From Candidatus Heimdallarchaeota archaeon (GTDB lineage Archaea > Asgardarchaeota > Heimdallarchaeia > Heimdallarchaeales > Heimdallarchaeaceae): a stretch of 62,410 nt of DNA. The stretch covers positions 1 through 62,410 of the forward strand of contig JAEOSZ010000001.1 of NCBI GenBank assembly GCA_016840095.1, in the 5' to 3' direction. The notes under the pieces are model-generated. The model searched no databases and had not been told where the DNA came from. It was given only the letters and a program-made list of their open reading frames with translations. Shown here in pieces: positions 7,521 through 14,652 of the stretch (position 1 is its first letter; every line of letters begins with the position of its first letter). The position numbers and the translations under genes are program-made.

Positions 7521-9353
7521 ATGATTGGTCAAATGAGGTTTGCTTGGATTAGTTTCAAACGTTCATTTCTAGCTTCAATATTCTCATTTGTTAGTCAAAT
7601 TGTTACATATTCAGCAATATCAATAAGTATAGCAATATTTTCTATAGTAAAACCATTTCTAAATTGGTCGGTAAACAGTGTTTTCTATAAATCATATGTT
7701 ATAATGGGTATTTTGTTCATAGTAGTAAGTATAGTGATTGGAGCGGTTGTAACAGCAAGATCAATTGATTTGAAATTTATGAGTCAAAAGGATGATATTG
7801 CAATAATGAAAAATGTAGGAGGAAAAAACAGATGGATCTATAGTTACTTTATCTTTAATCAAATATTGACATCTGTAATTATGTTATTATTTGGAATAAT
7901 AATATCTCTCGTTCTAATTGCAATAATATTTAATTCATTCAAATTTGGATATCTGTTCAATTTCATCAGATTTATGCCAATTTTAGGAGCAAATATAGCA
8001 ATTCTAGTAGTATCGTACATAAAATCACATTATACAATAATCAAATTTATTGAAGAGAAAAATTTTGAAGTCTCATCAGGAAAACTGAGTTCCTACAAAA
8101 GTATCTTTGAATTTAATGTATTACTAACAAAAGTAAAAACTGTTAGAAAAATAGCAACTAAGAATTATCTTAGATCAGGAAAGATTGTAGCAAGCTTTAT
8201 GTTCAGTTTCTTTCTAGCATTTTCTTCAATATCCTTTGCTCTAGGACCTGTTGCACTAGCTGAAACATATAATCATCATTTAGATAATCGATTCCATGAT
8301 AGTACGTATGTAATAGGGGCAGAAGGGGTTATAGATTATTATAGTTCAAATTTTGGTGCTCAAAAATATGTTAATGATTCCTATATAGGTGAGCTTGAAG
8401 ATTTTAACTTCTTCAAAGATAGATCAGTTAATTCAAGTTTTATTAGTGATATCGAAAGCATAGGAGTAAGTATTCAGGAACTATTCTTGACGAAACTAGA
8501 AGTAAAAGAAATTCCTGTACTAGATATTGAACTTGGAGGATACAATGTAATTGGTATGAATAGAACATTCTATGCAACAATAATAGGTTACCAAGATGCA
8601 AGTATATTTGAGAACTTATTGCTTTGGGGATCTTTACCAGGAACAAATGAAGTAGTCATTGGGGACACTTTAGATAAGACAATCTTTGAAAATAGTACCG
8701 TACAGAGCATTAAGCTGACAGAAAATTCCAGTAAATATGACATAAGTGCTGTAGTTTTAGATGTATATGCTGCAGGATTTACTGTATATGTACCATTGAG
8801 TAAACTAGATAGTGAAACAATTTCTAATGGTCCCAATCTAATTATGCTTGAAGATCTAAACGAGACAGAATATTCATCAGTAGAGAGTTTGGTCAATTCA
8901 AACGGATATGTTATTAGAAAAATAGAAGATTTACTAAAAGAAAACATCAAGGAATACGACAATTTCACCTATATGTTTGATACACTAGGGGTTATTCTAT
9001 TTAGTATATTTACTTTTCAACTGATAGTGTTTGTATTCTTATATTATTTAACATACAAAAAAGACTATGAGCTACTGTATAAATTGGGGATTGAGAAAAA
9101 GAAAATTTCACAAATAAACGTTAGTTCAGCCATGCTTCAATTAATACCAGGAATATTGTTTGGAACCTATTTTGGGTCTATAATCACAAGATACTTTCTA
9201 GTACCATATGCGAAACTAGCTTATTATTTTGCTTTCCTGTTTGGGATAATTATCTGGTTTATCCTGGTAGGATATCTGGGATCCAGAATGGCTAGTAGGA
9301 AAGGTCTGAAAAATATCTATGATACTCTTTATAGAAATAAAACACATAAGTAG
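7521..9353 (+). CDS. ABC transporter permease, FtsX-like
   Basis: 610 residues. A hydrophobic N-terminal half carries about five membrane segments, including residues 20-45, 60-80, 105-135 and 145-165, plus one near 235-255. A soluble extracytoplasmic domain spans about 260-500, followed by three C-terminal segments at about 515-600. This is the layout of FtsX/MacB/LolE permeases, though the N-terminal membrane part is longer than the minimal four-helix form. The adjacent ATPase gene (22 bp upstream) makes the partner assignment firm. The substrate is unknown. Confidence 0.85.
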   Translation: MIGQMRFAWISFKRSFLASIFSFVSQIVTYSAISISIAIFSIVKPFLNWSVNSVFYKSYVIMGILFIVVSIVIGAVVTARSIDLKFMSQKDDIAIMKNVGGKNRWIYSYFIFNQILTSVIMLLFGIIISLVLIAIIFNSFKFGYLFNFIRFMPILGANIAILVVSYIKSHYTIIKFIEEKNFEVSSGKLSSYKSIFEFNVLLTKVKTVRKIATKNYLRSGKIVASFMFSFFLAFSSISFALGPVALAETYNHHLDNRFHDSTYVIGAEGVIDYYSSNFGAQKYVNDSYIGELEDFNFFKDRSVNSSFISDIESIGVSIQELFLTKLEVKEIPVLDIELGGYNVIGMNRTFYATIIGYQDASIFENLLLWGSLPGTNEVVIGDTLDKTIFENSTVQSIKLTENSSKYDISAVVLDVYAAGFTVYVPLSKLDSETISNGPNLIMLEDLNETEYSSVESLVNSNGYVIRKIEDLLKENIKEYDNFTYMFDTLGVILFSIFTFQLIVFVFLYYLTYKKDYELLYKLGIEKKKISQINVSSAMLQLIPGILFGTYFGSIITRYFLVPYAKLAYYFAFLFGIIIWFILVGYLGSRMASRKGLKNIYDTLYRNKTHK

Positions 9354-9364
9354 ATGCTAATATC

Positions 9365-9646
9365 TTAAGATATTGGTACAAAATCCTTAGATAACATCTT
9401 ATTAATCTCTCGTTGAGGAATCTCTTTGCTCCTAAGACCTGCAATAAAGACGTTAAGGCAATCTTTGCAATATACTTTCTTTAATCTTGTATTGTAAGTT
9501 AGTGGAGACATAAATTTACTTTTACCACAAATATCACATCGATCTTGAATACCTGCAGTTATATCAGCAGTGCAATCGGCACAGTAGTTAGCTTTCTCTG
9601 AAACAGGTCTTCCGCATTTAGCGCAAAAACGTACTCGTGTAACCAT
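9365..9646 (-). CDS. Double zinc-ribbon protein
   Basis: 93 residues with two zinc-binding pairs sets: CAKC...CADC (first ribbon) and CDIC...CKDC (second ribbon), followed by a helical tail. The second ribbon and tail (NVFIAGLRSKEIPQ) are unlike simple rubredoxin knuckles. No family was recognised. The frame can be extended to a TTG at 9670, but ATG 9646 is preferred: a TATA-like TTTAAAATA lies about 25 nt before it, as in a leaderless archaeal transcript. The gene converges on the FtsX permease and diverges from the origin-like gap. Confidence 0.6.
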   Translation of the reverse strand: MVTRVRFCAKCGRPVSEKANYCADCTADITAGIQDRCDICGKSKFMSPLTYNTRLKKVYCKDCLNVFIAGLRSKEIPQREINKMLSKDFVPIS

Positions 9647-9705
9647 AGTATCCGAAAGTCTCAATATCAATATTTTAAACTTGTGGAACTACTAGATTGT
9701 GGGAA

Positions 9706-9795
9706 ATATGTACACACTCGCCCCTTGGTTTCTATTGGAGAAGTGTATATTTGTACATATTATCATGGTATATGTACACATGTTATTTGTACATA
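9706..9795. repeat. Four TGTACA palindromes in two alternating 11-bp direct repeats
   Basis: TGTACA occurs at 9709, 9752, 9773 and 9788. The flanks make two repeat types: ATATGTACACA at 9706-9716 and 9770-9780, and ATTTGTACATA at 9749-9759 and 9785-9795. The cluster surrounds the left ORB-like site. It looks like a multi-site operator or an origin-associated protein-binding array. It lies between a zinc-ribbon gene (leftward) and a winged-helix gene (rightward), either of which could encode or be controlled by the binder. Confidence 0.6.
9721..9740 (-). other. ORB-like origin recognition box (left, inverted)
   Basis: Read on the minus strand this is CTCCAATAGAAACCAAGGGG. It matches the archaeal ORB core as I recall it (TTCCAGTGGAAAC followed by a G-run) at about 16 of 20 positions, with the G-run at the correct distance and pointing outward. 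Orc1/Cdc6 proteins bind such sites. It is paired with the site at 9877-9896 in opposite orientation. Confidence 0.6.
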
Positions 9796-9801
9796 GGTCT
9801 G

Positions 9802-9876
9802 GATTAAACTAAAAATTTAATTATATAAATGTTTCTATATTTAATTAGAAAAAAAGTTATTCTTTAATATAAAGAG
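9802..9876. other. AT-rich stretch between inverted ORB-like sites (candidate unwinding element)
   Basis: About 75 bp composed almost entirely of A and T, with very few G or C, lying between the two inverted ORB-like sites. This is the usual position of a duplex-unwinding element in archaeal origins. No coding frame is present. The remaining part of the gap, to 10025, holds a TATA-like ATATTTATAAA near 9973 that probably serves the winged-helix gene. Confidence 0.5.
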
Positions 9877-9896
9877 TTCTACTGGAAGAAATGGGG
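9877..9896 (+). other. ORB-like origin recognition box (right)
   Basis: TTCTACTGGAAGAAATGGGG matches the recalled ORB core at about 14 of 20 positions, with TGGAA and the four-G run at the correct spacing, the G-run pointing outward. It forms an inverted pair with 9721-9740 around an AT-rich core, the classical archaeal origin layout. Confidence 0.55.
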
Positions 9897-10025
9897 TGGG
9901 AGAGACATCTGCCTTACAAATCTGAGATATTACTTACCTTTTTAATGGTTTATCACTAGTCTAACATGATATCTATATTTATAAACGTAAATCGATGAAG
10001 TATAGTAAGTAATGAAGTGAGTATT

Positions 10026-10478
10026 ATGCCTAAAGAGGTTACAATTAAACTCCCTGATGGGACAATAATAAGAATACCTTCTGGAGACACAGAGAGTCTT
10101 AAAACAACACTTGCTTTAGTTACAGGAAAATCTGAAGGATCAAGCTCAACTGATGAAGAAAGAGAGCAACAAAAGATTACCAGTATTAATGATCTTATCG
10201 GAGCTTCAAAGATAGAAAGAGTTGCAAGTATAATTCGAAACCATTATCCTGAAGGAGATTGGTTTACATCTAATGAAGTATGCGAATTGTATGAAATAAT
10301 ATTCAGGGAAGGGGTAAAGATGAGTACAGTTAGCACTTACCTGTCTAGATTAGCAGATGAGAATATGCTAAATAGAAAAGGGAGTGTATCACAGAGATTG
10401 TATTCAGTTACAAAGAAATTATTAGAACTCTATGGAGAGCTTAAGGTTCTTGAAATACCAGCAGATCTCCTAAAATAA
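10026..10478 (+). CDS. Winged-helix DNA-binding protein
   Basis: 150 residues. The N-terminus (VTIKLPDGTIIRIPSGD) is a short beta hairpin-like region, followed by a polar linker. Residues about 60-145 form a winged helix: IERVASIIRN helix, a serine-rich turn, SNEVCELYEII, a recognition helix VKMSTVSTYLSRLADENM, then a wing with the end RLYSVTKKLL. It starts at ATG 10026 or, 9 nt earlier, GTG 10017. It is transcribed away from the origin-like gap. Origin-adjacent winged-helix proteins are known in archaea (for example WhiP near Sulfolobus oriC3), but homology to WhiP is not claimed. Confidence 0.6.
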   Translation: MPKEVTIKLPDGTIIRIPSGDTESLKTTLALVTGKSEGSSSTDEEREQQKITSINDLIGASKIERVASIIRNHYPEGDWFTSNEVCELYEIIFREGVKMSTVSTYLSRLADENMLNRKGSVSQRLYSVTKKLLELYGELKVLEIPADLLK

Positions 10479-10521
10479 CTGTTTTATTGCTTCTAGTGGA
10501 GCGAAATATGAAATGAAAATA

Positions 10522-10555
10522 TCTTACCACACAAAATAATTTTCTTGTGGTAAGA
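10522..10555. terminator. Hairpin 1 between convergent genes
   Basis: TCTTACCACA (10522-10531) pairs perfectly with TGTGGTAAGA (10546-10555) around a 14-nt loop, followed by TTCTTTTATG on the plus strand. It lies between the winged-helix gene (plus) and an M42 gene (minus), so it probably ends transcription from at least one side. Confidence 0.6.
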
Positions 10556-10588
10556 TTCTTTTATGTTCTTTCCTTTCTCTCAATTTAT

Positions 10589-10620
10589 CTTACCACGTAC
10601 TTTTTTTTTTCTGTGGTAAG
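10589..10620. terminator. Hairpin 2, second copy of the same stem
   Basis: CTTACCAC (10589-10596) pairs with GTGGTAAG (10613-10620) around a loop containing ten consecutive T. The stem sequence repeats that of hairpin 1, so the pair is a tandem duplication of one element. Role as a bidirectional terminator is inferred from the convergent genes. Confidence 0.55.
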
Positions 10621-10688
10621 TTATTCCCTTTCCTTTCGCTTTATTGTGTTTTCAAAAAAAGTAGTTCTCCCCTTCCCTTCTTTTCTTC

Positions 10689-11822
10689 TTATATCTTTGT
10701 AAATCCTTCTACTGTCTCTTTATCCAGTCTTTTAATTAGTTCTAGAATCAACTCTACTGTCTTATCCACATCTTCTAGGTCCATTATTCCATTGTGTGCG
10801 TGTATATGTCTTGTAGGTACTCCTATTACTATCCCTGCGCATCCTAGTTCTGTTGTATGAATTGGTCCTGCATCTGTTGCTCCTCCTGGCATTAAGGATA
10901 ATTGCAAGGGTATCCCTATCTCTTCTGCTGTCTTAATAACAAAATCTCTGAACCGAGGATTGGGGATCATAGCTAGTTCATAAATCATGATAGTAGGACC
11001 TTCACCCAATTTAGTAGGAGCTTTGGACTCTTCTATACCAGGAACATCACCTGCAATATCGACTTCAACAATTATACCAATATCAGGTTTAATCATCTGA
11101 GCAGAAGTTTTAGCTCCACGTGCACCTATTTCTTCTTGAACAGTAGAAGCACCATAGATTACATTAGGATGGGAAATATTCTTCTCCTTAATTTTTCTAA
11201 TAAGCTCAGCTGCGATGACAGCACCTATACGATCATCGAAAGCCTTGCCAACAACAAGTGTAACATCTTTCCTTTCCAGTACTTCATCATCTTTCTTCTT
11301 GACTCGTGTCCTGTTCCATATCTCAAATTTGGCATCAGGTACCATAGGATCACCTATCTTTATACCTAATTCCTGTACTTCATCCTTTGAAATACAACCA
11401 ACATCTATGAACATATTATCTTTAGTAACTATTTTCTTTCTTTCTTCTGCACCAAGTACATGAGGAGGTTTAGCAGCAATCATACCAGGAATGAGTTTGC
11501 CTTCTGATGTTCTAACAACAACTCTTTGAGAAAGAAGGGTTTGATCCCACCATCCTCCTAGTTGATGAAATTTCAAAAACCCCTCCTTGGTTATTGAAGC
11601 GACTTGAAAACCAACCTCGTCCATATGACCTGCAATCATAATTTTAGGACCTTCTTTATCACCTTCAGATGTAAAAATCAAAGTTCCTGTTCTATCTTGT
11701 AGAATCTCATCTGCAAAAGGTTGTACATATTTTTTTAGTTTGGCTTGAACTTCCCATTCAAAACCTGAGGGACCAAAAGCATTACACAATTCTTCTAGAA
11801 TTTTTATGTTAAAATCTGTCAT
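10689..11822 (-). CDS. M42 family aminopeptidase/endoglucanase-like peptidase (copy 1)
   Basis: 377-residue dodecamer-forming dinuclear metallo-aminopeptidase (FrvX/TET/YsdC family), expected to trim cytoplasmic peptides left by the proteasome. Metal and catalytic motifs are intact: GHMDEVGF, FDDRIGA, QEEIGARG (catalytic glutamate pair), EVDIAGD, and the last ligand in RHIHAHNG. ATG is preceded by GGTGAATAA, a good ribosome binding site. It is a tandem duplicate of 11956-13089, same strand, with its own TATA region in the 133-bp spacer. Substrate preference may differ between copies. Confidence 0.93.
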   Translation of the reverse strand: MTDFNIKILEELCNAFGPSGFEWEVQAKLKKYVQPFADEILQDRTGTLIFTSEGDKEGPKIMIAGHMDEVGFQVASITKEGFLKFHQLGGWWDQTLLSQRVVVRTSEGKLIPGMIAAKPPHVLGAEERKKIVTKDNMFIDVGCISKDEVQELGIKIGDPMVPDAKFEIWNRTRVKKKDDEVLERKDVTLVVGKAFDDRIGAVIAAELIRKIKEKNISHPNVIYGASTVQEEIGARGAKTSAQMIKPDIGIIVEVDIAGDVPGIEESKAPTKLGEGPTIMIYELAMIPNPRFRDFVIKTAEEIGIPLQLSLMPGGATDAGPIHTTELGCAGIVIGVPTRHIHAHNGIMDLEDVDKTVELILELIKRLDKETVEGFTKI

Positions 11823-11879
11823 TTATTCACCTTTTAGATTTAATTTGCTTGATATGCTTGAATCCTACAATGATGATAA

Positions 11880-11887
11880 TTATTTAA
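11880..11887 (-). promoter_or_regulatory. TATA-like box of M42 copy 1
   Basis: On the minus strand TTAAATAA, within a block of about 45 bp (11859-11905) that is nearly identical to one at 13125-13171 before the other M42 gene. The shared block, TTGAAGG or TTGAGAG then TAATAGTTAAATAA and ATTGTAGGATTCA, shows that the promoter was duplicated with the gene. Confidence 0.5.
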
Positions 11888-11955
11888 CTATTACCTTCAA
11901 AAATAGTATTGAAAAATAAAAGAAAAAAATGTTTTTCCCCTACCCTTTCTTATTC

Positions 11956-13089
11956 TTATATCCTTGTAAATCCTTCAATTGTCTCTTTATCCAGTTTTTC
12001 TATCAACTTGATTAACAGCTTTATTGCATTCTTTACATCGTTCAGATCAAGTATACCGTTATGTGCATGAATATGTCTTGTTGCTATCCCTATGACTATA
12101 CTTGGGCATCCCATGTCTGTTAAATGAATAACTCCTGCATCTGTTCCTCCTCCTGGGACGAGGGAGAGTTGGAAAGGAATGTCTAGTTCTTCAGCTGTTT
12201 TGATAACGAAGTCTCTGAAACGGGGGTTAGGAATCATTGAACCATCATAGGTTAGAATAGTAGGACCTTTACCCATCTTAGCAGGGGCTTTGGTTTCATT
12301 GATACCTGGAACATCACCAGCTATGTCTACTTCAAGGGCAATACCAATGTCAGGTTTGATCATCTGAGCAGCAGTCTTAGCACCACGTAAACCAACTTCC
12401 TCTTGAACAGTGGAAGCACCATAAACAACATTAGGATGAGAAAGACCAGTTTCTTTGATTTTACGGATAGTTTCAGCAGCGATAAAAGCACCAATACGGT
12501 CATCAAAGGCTTTACCAACAGCTAGTGTAACAGAGCTTTTTTCCTCAGAATCCTTGTTCTCTTTGGTTATCCGAGGACGCTCCCAAATCTCAAATGTAGC
12601 ATCAGGCATAATAGGATCACCAATACGGATACCTAATTCCTGTACTTCTTCTTTGGAAGTGCAGCCAACATCTATGAACATCTTAGCTTTAGTTACAACC
12701 TTGTTACGTTCTTCAGCTTCAACAACATGAGGCGGTTTAGCACCTATAACACCAGGATAGAGTTTACCTTCAACAGTTCTGATCATAACTCGTTGAGAGA
12801 GAAGGGTTTGATCCCACCATCCTCCTAGTTGATGGAATTTAACATAACCATCTTTGGTAATAGCAGCAACTTGGAAACCTATTTCATCCATGTGACCAGC
12901 TATCATGATTTTTGGTCCATCCTCTTGTCCCTTTGCAGTAAAAATGAGAGTACCTGTTCTATCTTGTAGAATCTCATCAGCAAAGTTTTCTACATACTTC
13001 TTCAAAATTGCTTGGACTTCCCATTCAAAACCACTGGGTCCAAACTCATTTGAGAGTTCTTCTAGAATCTTAATATTAAAATCAGTCAT
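11956..13089 (-). CDS. M42 family aminopeptidase/endoglucanase-like peptidase (copy 2)
   Basis: 377 residues, same length as copy 1 and highly similar along its whole length. GHMDEIGF, FDDRIGA, QEEVGLRG, EVDIAGD and RHIHAHNG carry all expected metal and catalytic residues. The main differences are in the inserts around residues 165-185 (ITKENKDSEEKS against VKKKDDEVLERK) and near the C-terminus. It starts with the same GGTGAATAA-ATG context. It lies between the two ORB-bearing gaps, transcribed leftward. Confidence 0.93.
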   Translation of the reverse strand: MTDFNIKILEELSNEFGPSGFEWEVQAILKKYVENFADEILQDRTGTLIFTAKGQEDGPKIMIAGHMDEIGFQVAAITKDGYVKFHQLGGWWDQTLLSQRVMIRTVEGKLYPGVIGAKPPHVVEAEERNKVVTKAKMFIDVGCTSKEEVQELGIRIGDPIMPDATFEIWERPRITKENKDSEEKSSVTLAVGKAFDDRIGAFIAAETIRKIKETGLSHPNVVYGASTVQEEVGLRGAKTAAQMIKPDIGIALEVDIAGDVPGINETKAPAKMGKGPTILTYDGSMIPNPRFRDFVIKTAEELDIPFQLSLVPGGGTDAGVIHLTDMGCPSIVIGIATRHIHAHNGILDLNDVKNAIKLLIKLIEKLDKETIEGFTRI

Positions 13090-13146
13090 TTATTCACCTT
13101 AAGAAATTACTACTTTAAGTATGATTGAATCCTACAATAATGGTAG

Positions 13147-13154
13147 TTATTTAA
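13147..13154 (-). promoter_or_regulatory. TATA-like box of M42 copy 2
   Basis: TTAAATAA on the minus strand inside the block 13125-13171, the twin of the one upstream of copy 1. It is placed 58 bp before the start codon, so the transcript would carry a short leader with the GGTGA site. Confidence 0.5.
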
Positions 13155-13258
13155 CTATTACTCTCAAAAATCATATAAAATTACAAGGAAAATGTAGAGT
13201 CCTTTGTAGTGAGTTATTATCACTTATTTTTAGCTTAAACCTTAATTAAACCTAATGA

Positions 13259-13278
13259 CTTCACAAATCTTTGTGAAG
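13259..13278. repeat. 20-bp palindrome CTTCACAAA-TC-TTTGTGAAG next to a mini-ORB
   Basis: Nine-base arms with a 2-bp spacer. A related site TTCACA-TGT-TGTGAA lies at 13339-13353, and further TTCAC/GTGAA half-sites at 13414, 13431, 13486, 13508 and 13530. The palindrome ends two bases before an ORB-like half at 13281-13300. The spread looks like a binding array for one dimeric protein. Confidence 0.55.
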
Positions 13279-13280
13279 TG

Positions 13281-13300
13281 TTCTACTGGAAATACTTTCA
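13281..13300 (+). other. Mini-ORB-like site without G-run
   Basis: TTCTACTGGAAATAC shares the TGGAAA core and upstream TTCTAC with the site at 9877, but the sequence after it is TTTCA, with no G-run. It is 81 bp left of the strong ORB and in the same orientation. Weak alone; listed because of its neighbours. Confidence 0.4.
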
Positions 13301-13380
13301 AAGTTAAGAATTCTGCTCTCTTTTGACCTATAAACACATTCACATGTTGTGAACAGCCCAAAACTGCAGATATTGTAGTT

Positions 13381-13400
13381 TTCCAGTGGAAATGAAGGGG
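13381..13400 (+). other. Strong ORB (origin recognition box)
   Basis: TTCCAGTGGAAATGAAGGGG is nearly identical to the archaeal ORB core as I recall it (TTCCAGTGGAAAC, then GAA and a G-run), including the dyad and the G-string. It lies in a 658-bp gap with no convincing gene (13090-13747), 1.25 kb before orc1/cdc6. Archaeal origins very often lie next to their orc1 gene. An 82-codon open frame on the minus strand covers this site but has no family features and is not accepted as a gene. Confidence 0.75.
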
Positions 13401-13634
13401 TCTGTTTTTCTCATTCACAAAAGAAGGTATTTCACATAAAGTAGTAATGTGGAGTGTAAGATTTTTTGTCGTAACTAAAAGTCTGTTCACAAGGTTTTAG
13501 AAAAACAGTGAACTGAATATTAACACTGATTCACTTGATCCCTGAGGATAGCAAAACAATTAAAAACAATGTCTAGGGAGTTTTTAGTAAGAAAGTGAAG
13601 CTGTTGTGTCTACTGTGTATGGTGTATTCATTGC

Positions 13635-13689
13635 GTATTACATTATTTTGTGAAAAGTAGTGAAAAAATGTAATACTTGAGTATTACAT
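13635..13689. repeat. GTATTACAT repeats: direct copy plus perfect palindrome
   Basis: ATGTAATAC (13668-13676), TTGA, GTATTACAT (13681-13689) form a perfect 9-bp inverted repeat. A further GTATTACATTATTTT at 13635-13649 repeats the right arm and its flank (13681-13695). This is a typical dimer-operator layout with a third half-site. It lies about 60 bp before the stop codon of the minus-strand DUF6788-type gene, so it is not that gene's promoter. An origin-related role is possible. Confidence 0.55.
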
Positions 13690-13747
13690 TATTTTCTCCC
13701 TAAAATTGATTATCAAAAAGAGTAAAGAAAGAGGAAATGAAATAATA

Positions 13748-14095
13748 CTAGACAAAATCAATATCATCCAGCGTAGAAGTTAATCTTTTACGTTTCCTTT
13801 CAAGTTCTTTGATGTTGGTACCAACTGAAATTCTATCTTTCATACCTGCTGGTACTTTTCTACCAAGATATTTCGAGAACTTATATTCAGGTTCTAACCT
13901 CAAATAAAAATAAGGTCCATGCAAAGCTTTAGGACTCTGTTTACATTTACAGCTTTCTCTACCACATTTAATGTATTTCGTACTAATGAAGCCAAATAAT
14001 GGATCCTGTTGTGATAGAGATTGAATTTGATTTTCAATATCCTTTATAGCATCCAGTAAATTGATTTTAGCTTCGTTTATTTTATTAACTGACAT
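13748..14095 (-). CDS. DUF6788-type small cysteine-motif protein
   Basis: 115 residues. N-terminal helix, then a Cys motif CGRESCKC and the block LHGPYFYLR, a basic region (FSKYLGRKVPAG) and a C-terminal helix with KRKRL. This arrangement recalls the DUF6788 family, seen on many archaeal and bacterial chromosomes and mobile elements; its function is unknown. It could bind nucleic acid (inference from the basic C-terminal half). It is divergent from the wHTH gene at 14226 with a 130-bp shared promoter region. Confidence 0.6.
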   Translation of the reverse strand: MSVNKINEAKINLLDAIKDIENQIQSLSQQDPLFGFISTKYIKCGRESCKCKQSPKALHGPYFYLRLEPEYKFSKYLGRKVPAGMKDRISVGTNIKELERKRKRLTSTLDDIDFV

Positions 14096-14225
14096 TTTGA
14101 GACAGATATTTATACTTTCATCATAAAAAAATATTAGATATTACCCCGATATTCTCCCGATTATATTGAGCTATTTATTCGACATAAATCCTCTAAACAT
14201 GTAGAAAATCCGACAAAGTGATAAA

Positions 14226-14540
14226 ATGCAGCAGAGTAAGAACTTGCTAACTAAAAAAATAAAGGAAAAATCTCCTATAGAAGGGGTTGTTATTAGTAGT
14301 CGTCGTGTGTATGTTTACTCAGACGCAGTTGATCAAGAAATAGAGTTAGAAAATCTATTGATCAATTTACTTCAGGAACATGGACCTCTTACCAGAAATG
14401 AACTCGTAGCATTGACCCATATCCCACGATCAACCCTCTACGATAACCTGGCTAAAATGATATCTAAAGGAGTTATTGAGAAAGAATCAGTTCCACGAAG
14501 TACTAGAGGAAGACCTAAAGTGTTATTCAAACTAGCATGA
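14226..14540 (+). CDS. Small winged-helix transcriptional regulator
   Basis: 104 residues. A short N-terminal beta region (EGVVISSRRVYVYSD) precedes a winged helix: IELENLLINLLQEHGP helix, LTRNELVALT, recognition helix PRSTLYDNLAKMISKGVIE, then the wing RSTRGRPKVLFKLA, typical of TrmB/ArsR-like regulators. It is placed between the DUF6788-type gene and orc1, 113 bp upstream of the latter. It may regulate either neighbour; the palindromes in the gap at 13.3-13.7 kb are candidate sites. Confidence 0.7.
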   Translation: MQQSKNLLTKKIKEKSPIEGVVISSRRVYVYSDAVDQEIELENLLINLLQEHGPLTRNELVALTHIPRSTLYDNLAKMISKGVIEKESVPRSTRGRPKVLFKLA

Positions 14541-14652
14541 TAATAGTCTAGCTTTCTCTTAAATTAATTCGTAAATGTGATAATTGTTTTAGTCAACATC
14601 TATCGACAAAGTTAAACAATGGTTACAAAAGTACAGCTTCACTAGCTAAGAG

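Noticed and set aside
13242..13490. 82-codon open frame on the minus strand in the orc1-linked gap
   Set aside because: It covers the ORB and several palindromes, has no recognisable motif, and its composition is that of translated non-coding DNA; a gene is not supported.
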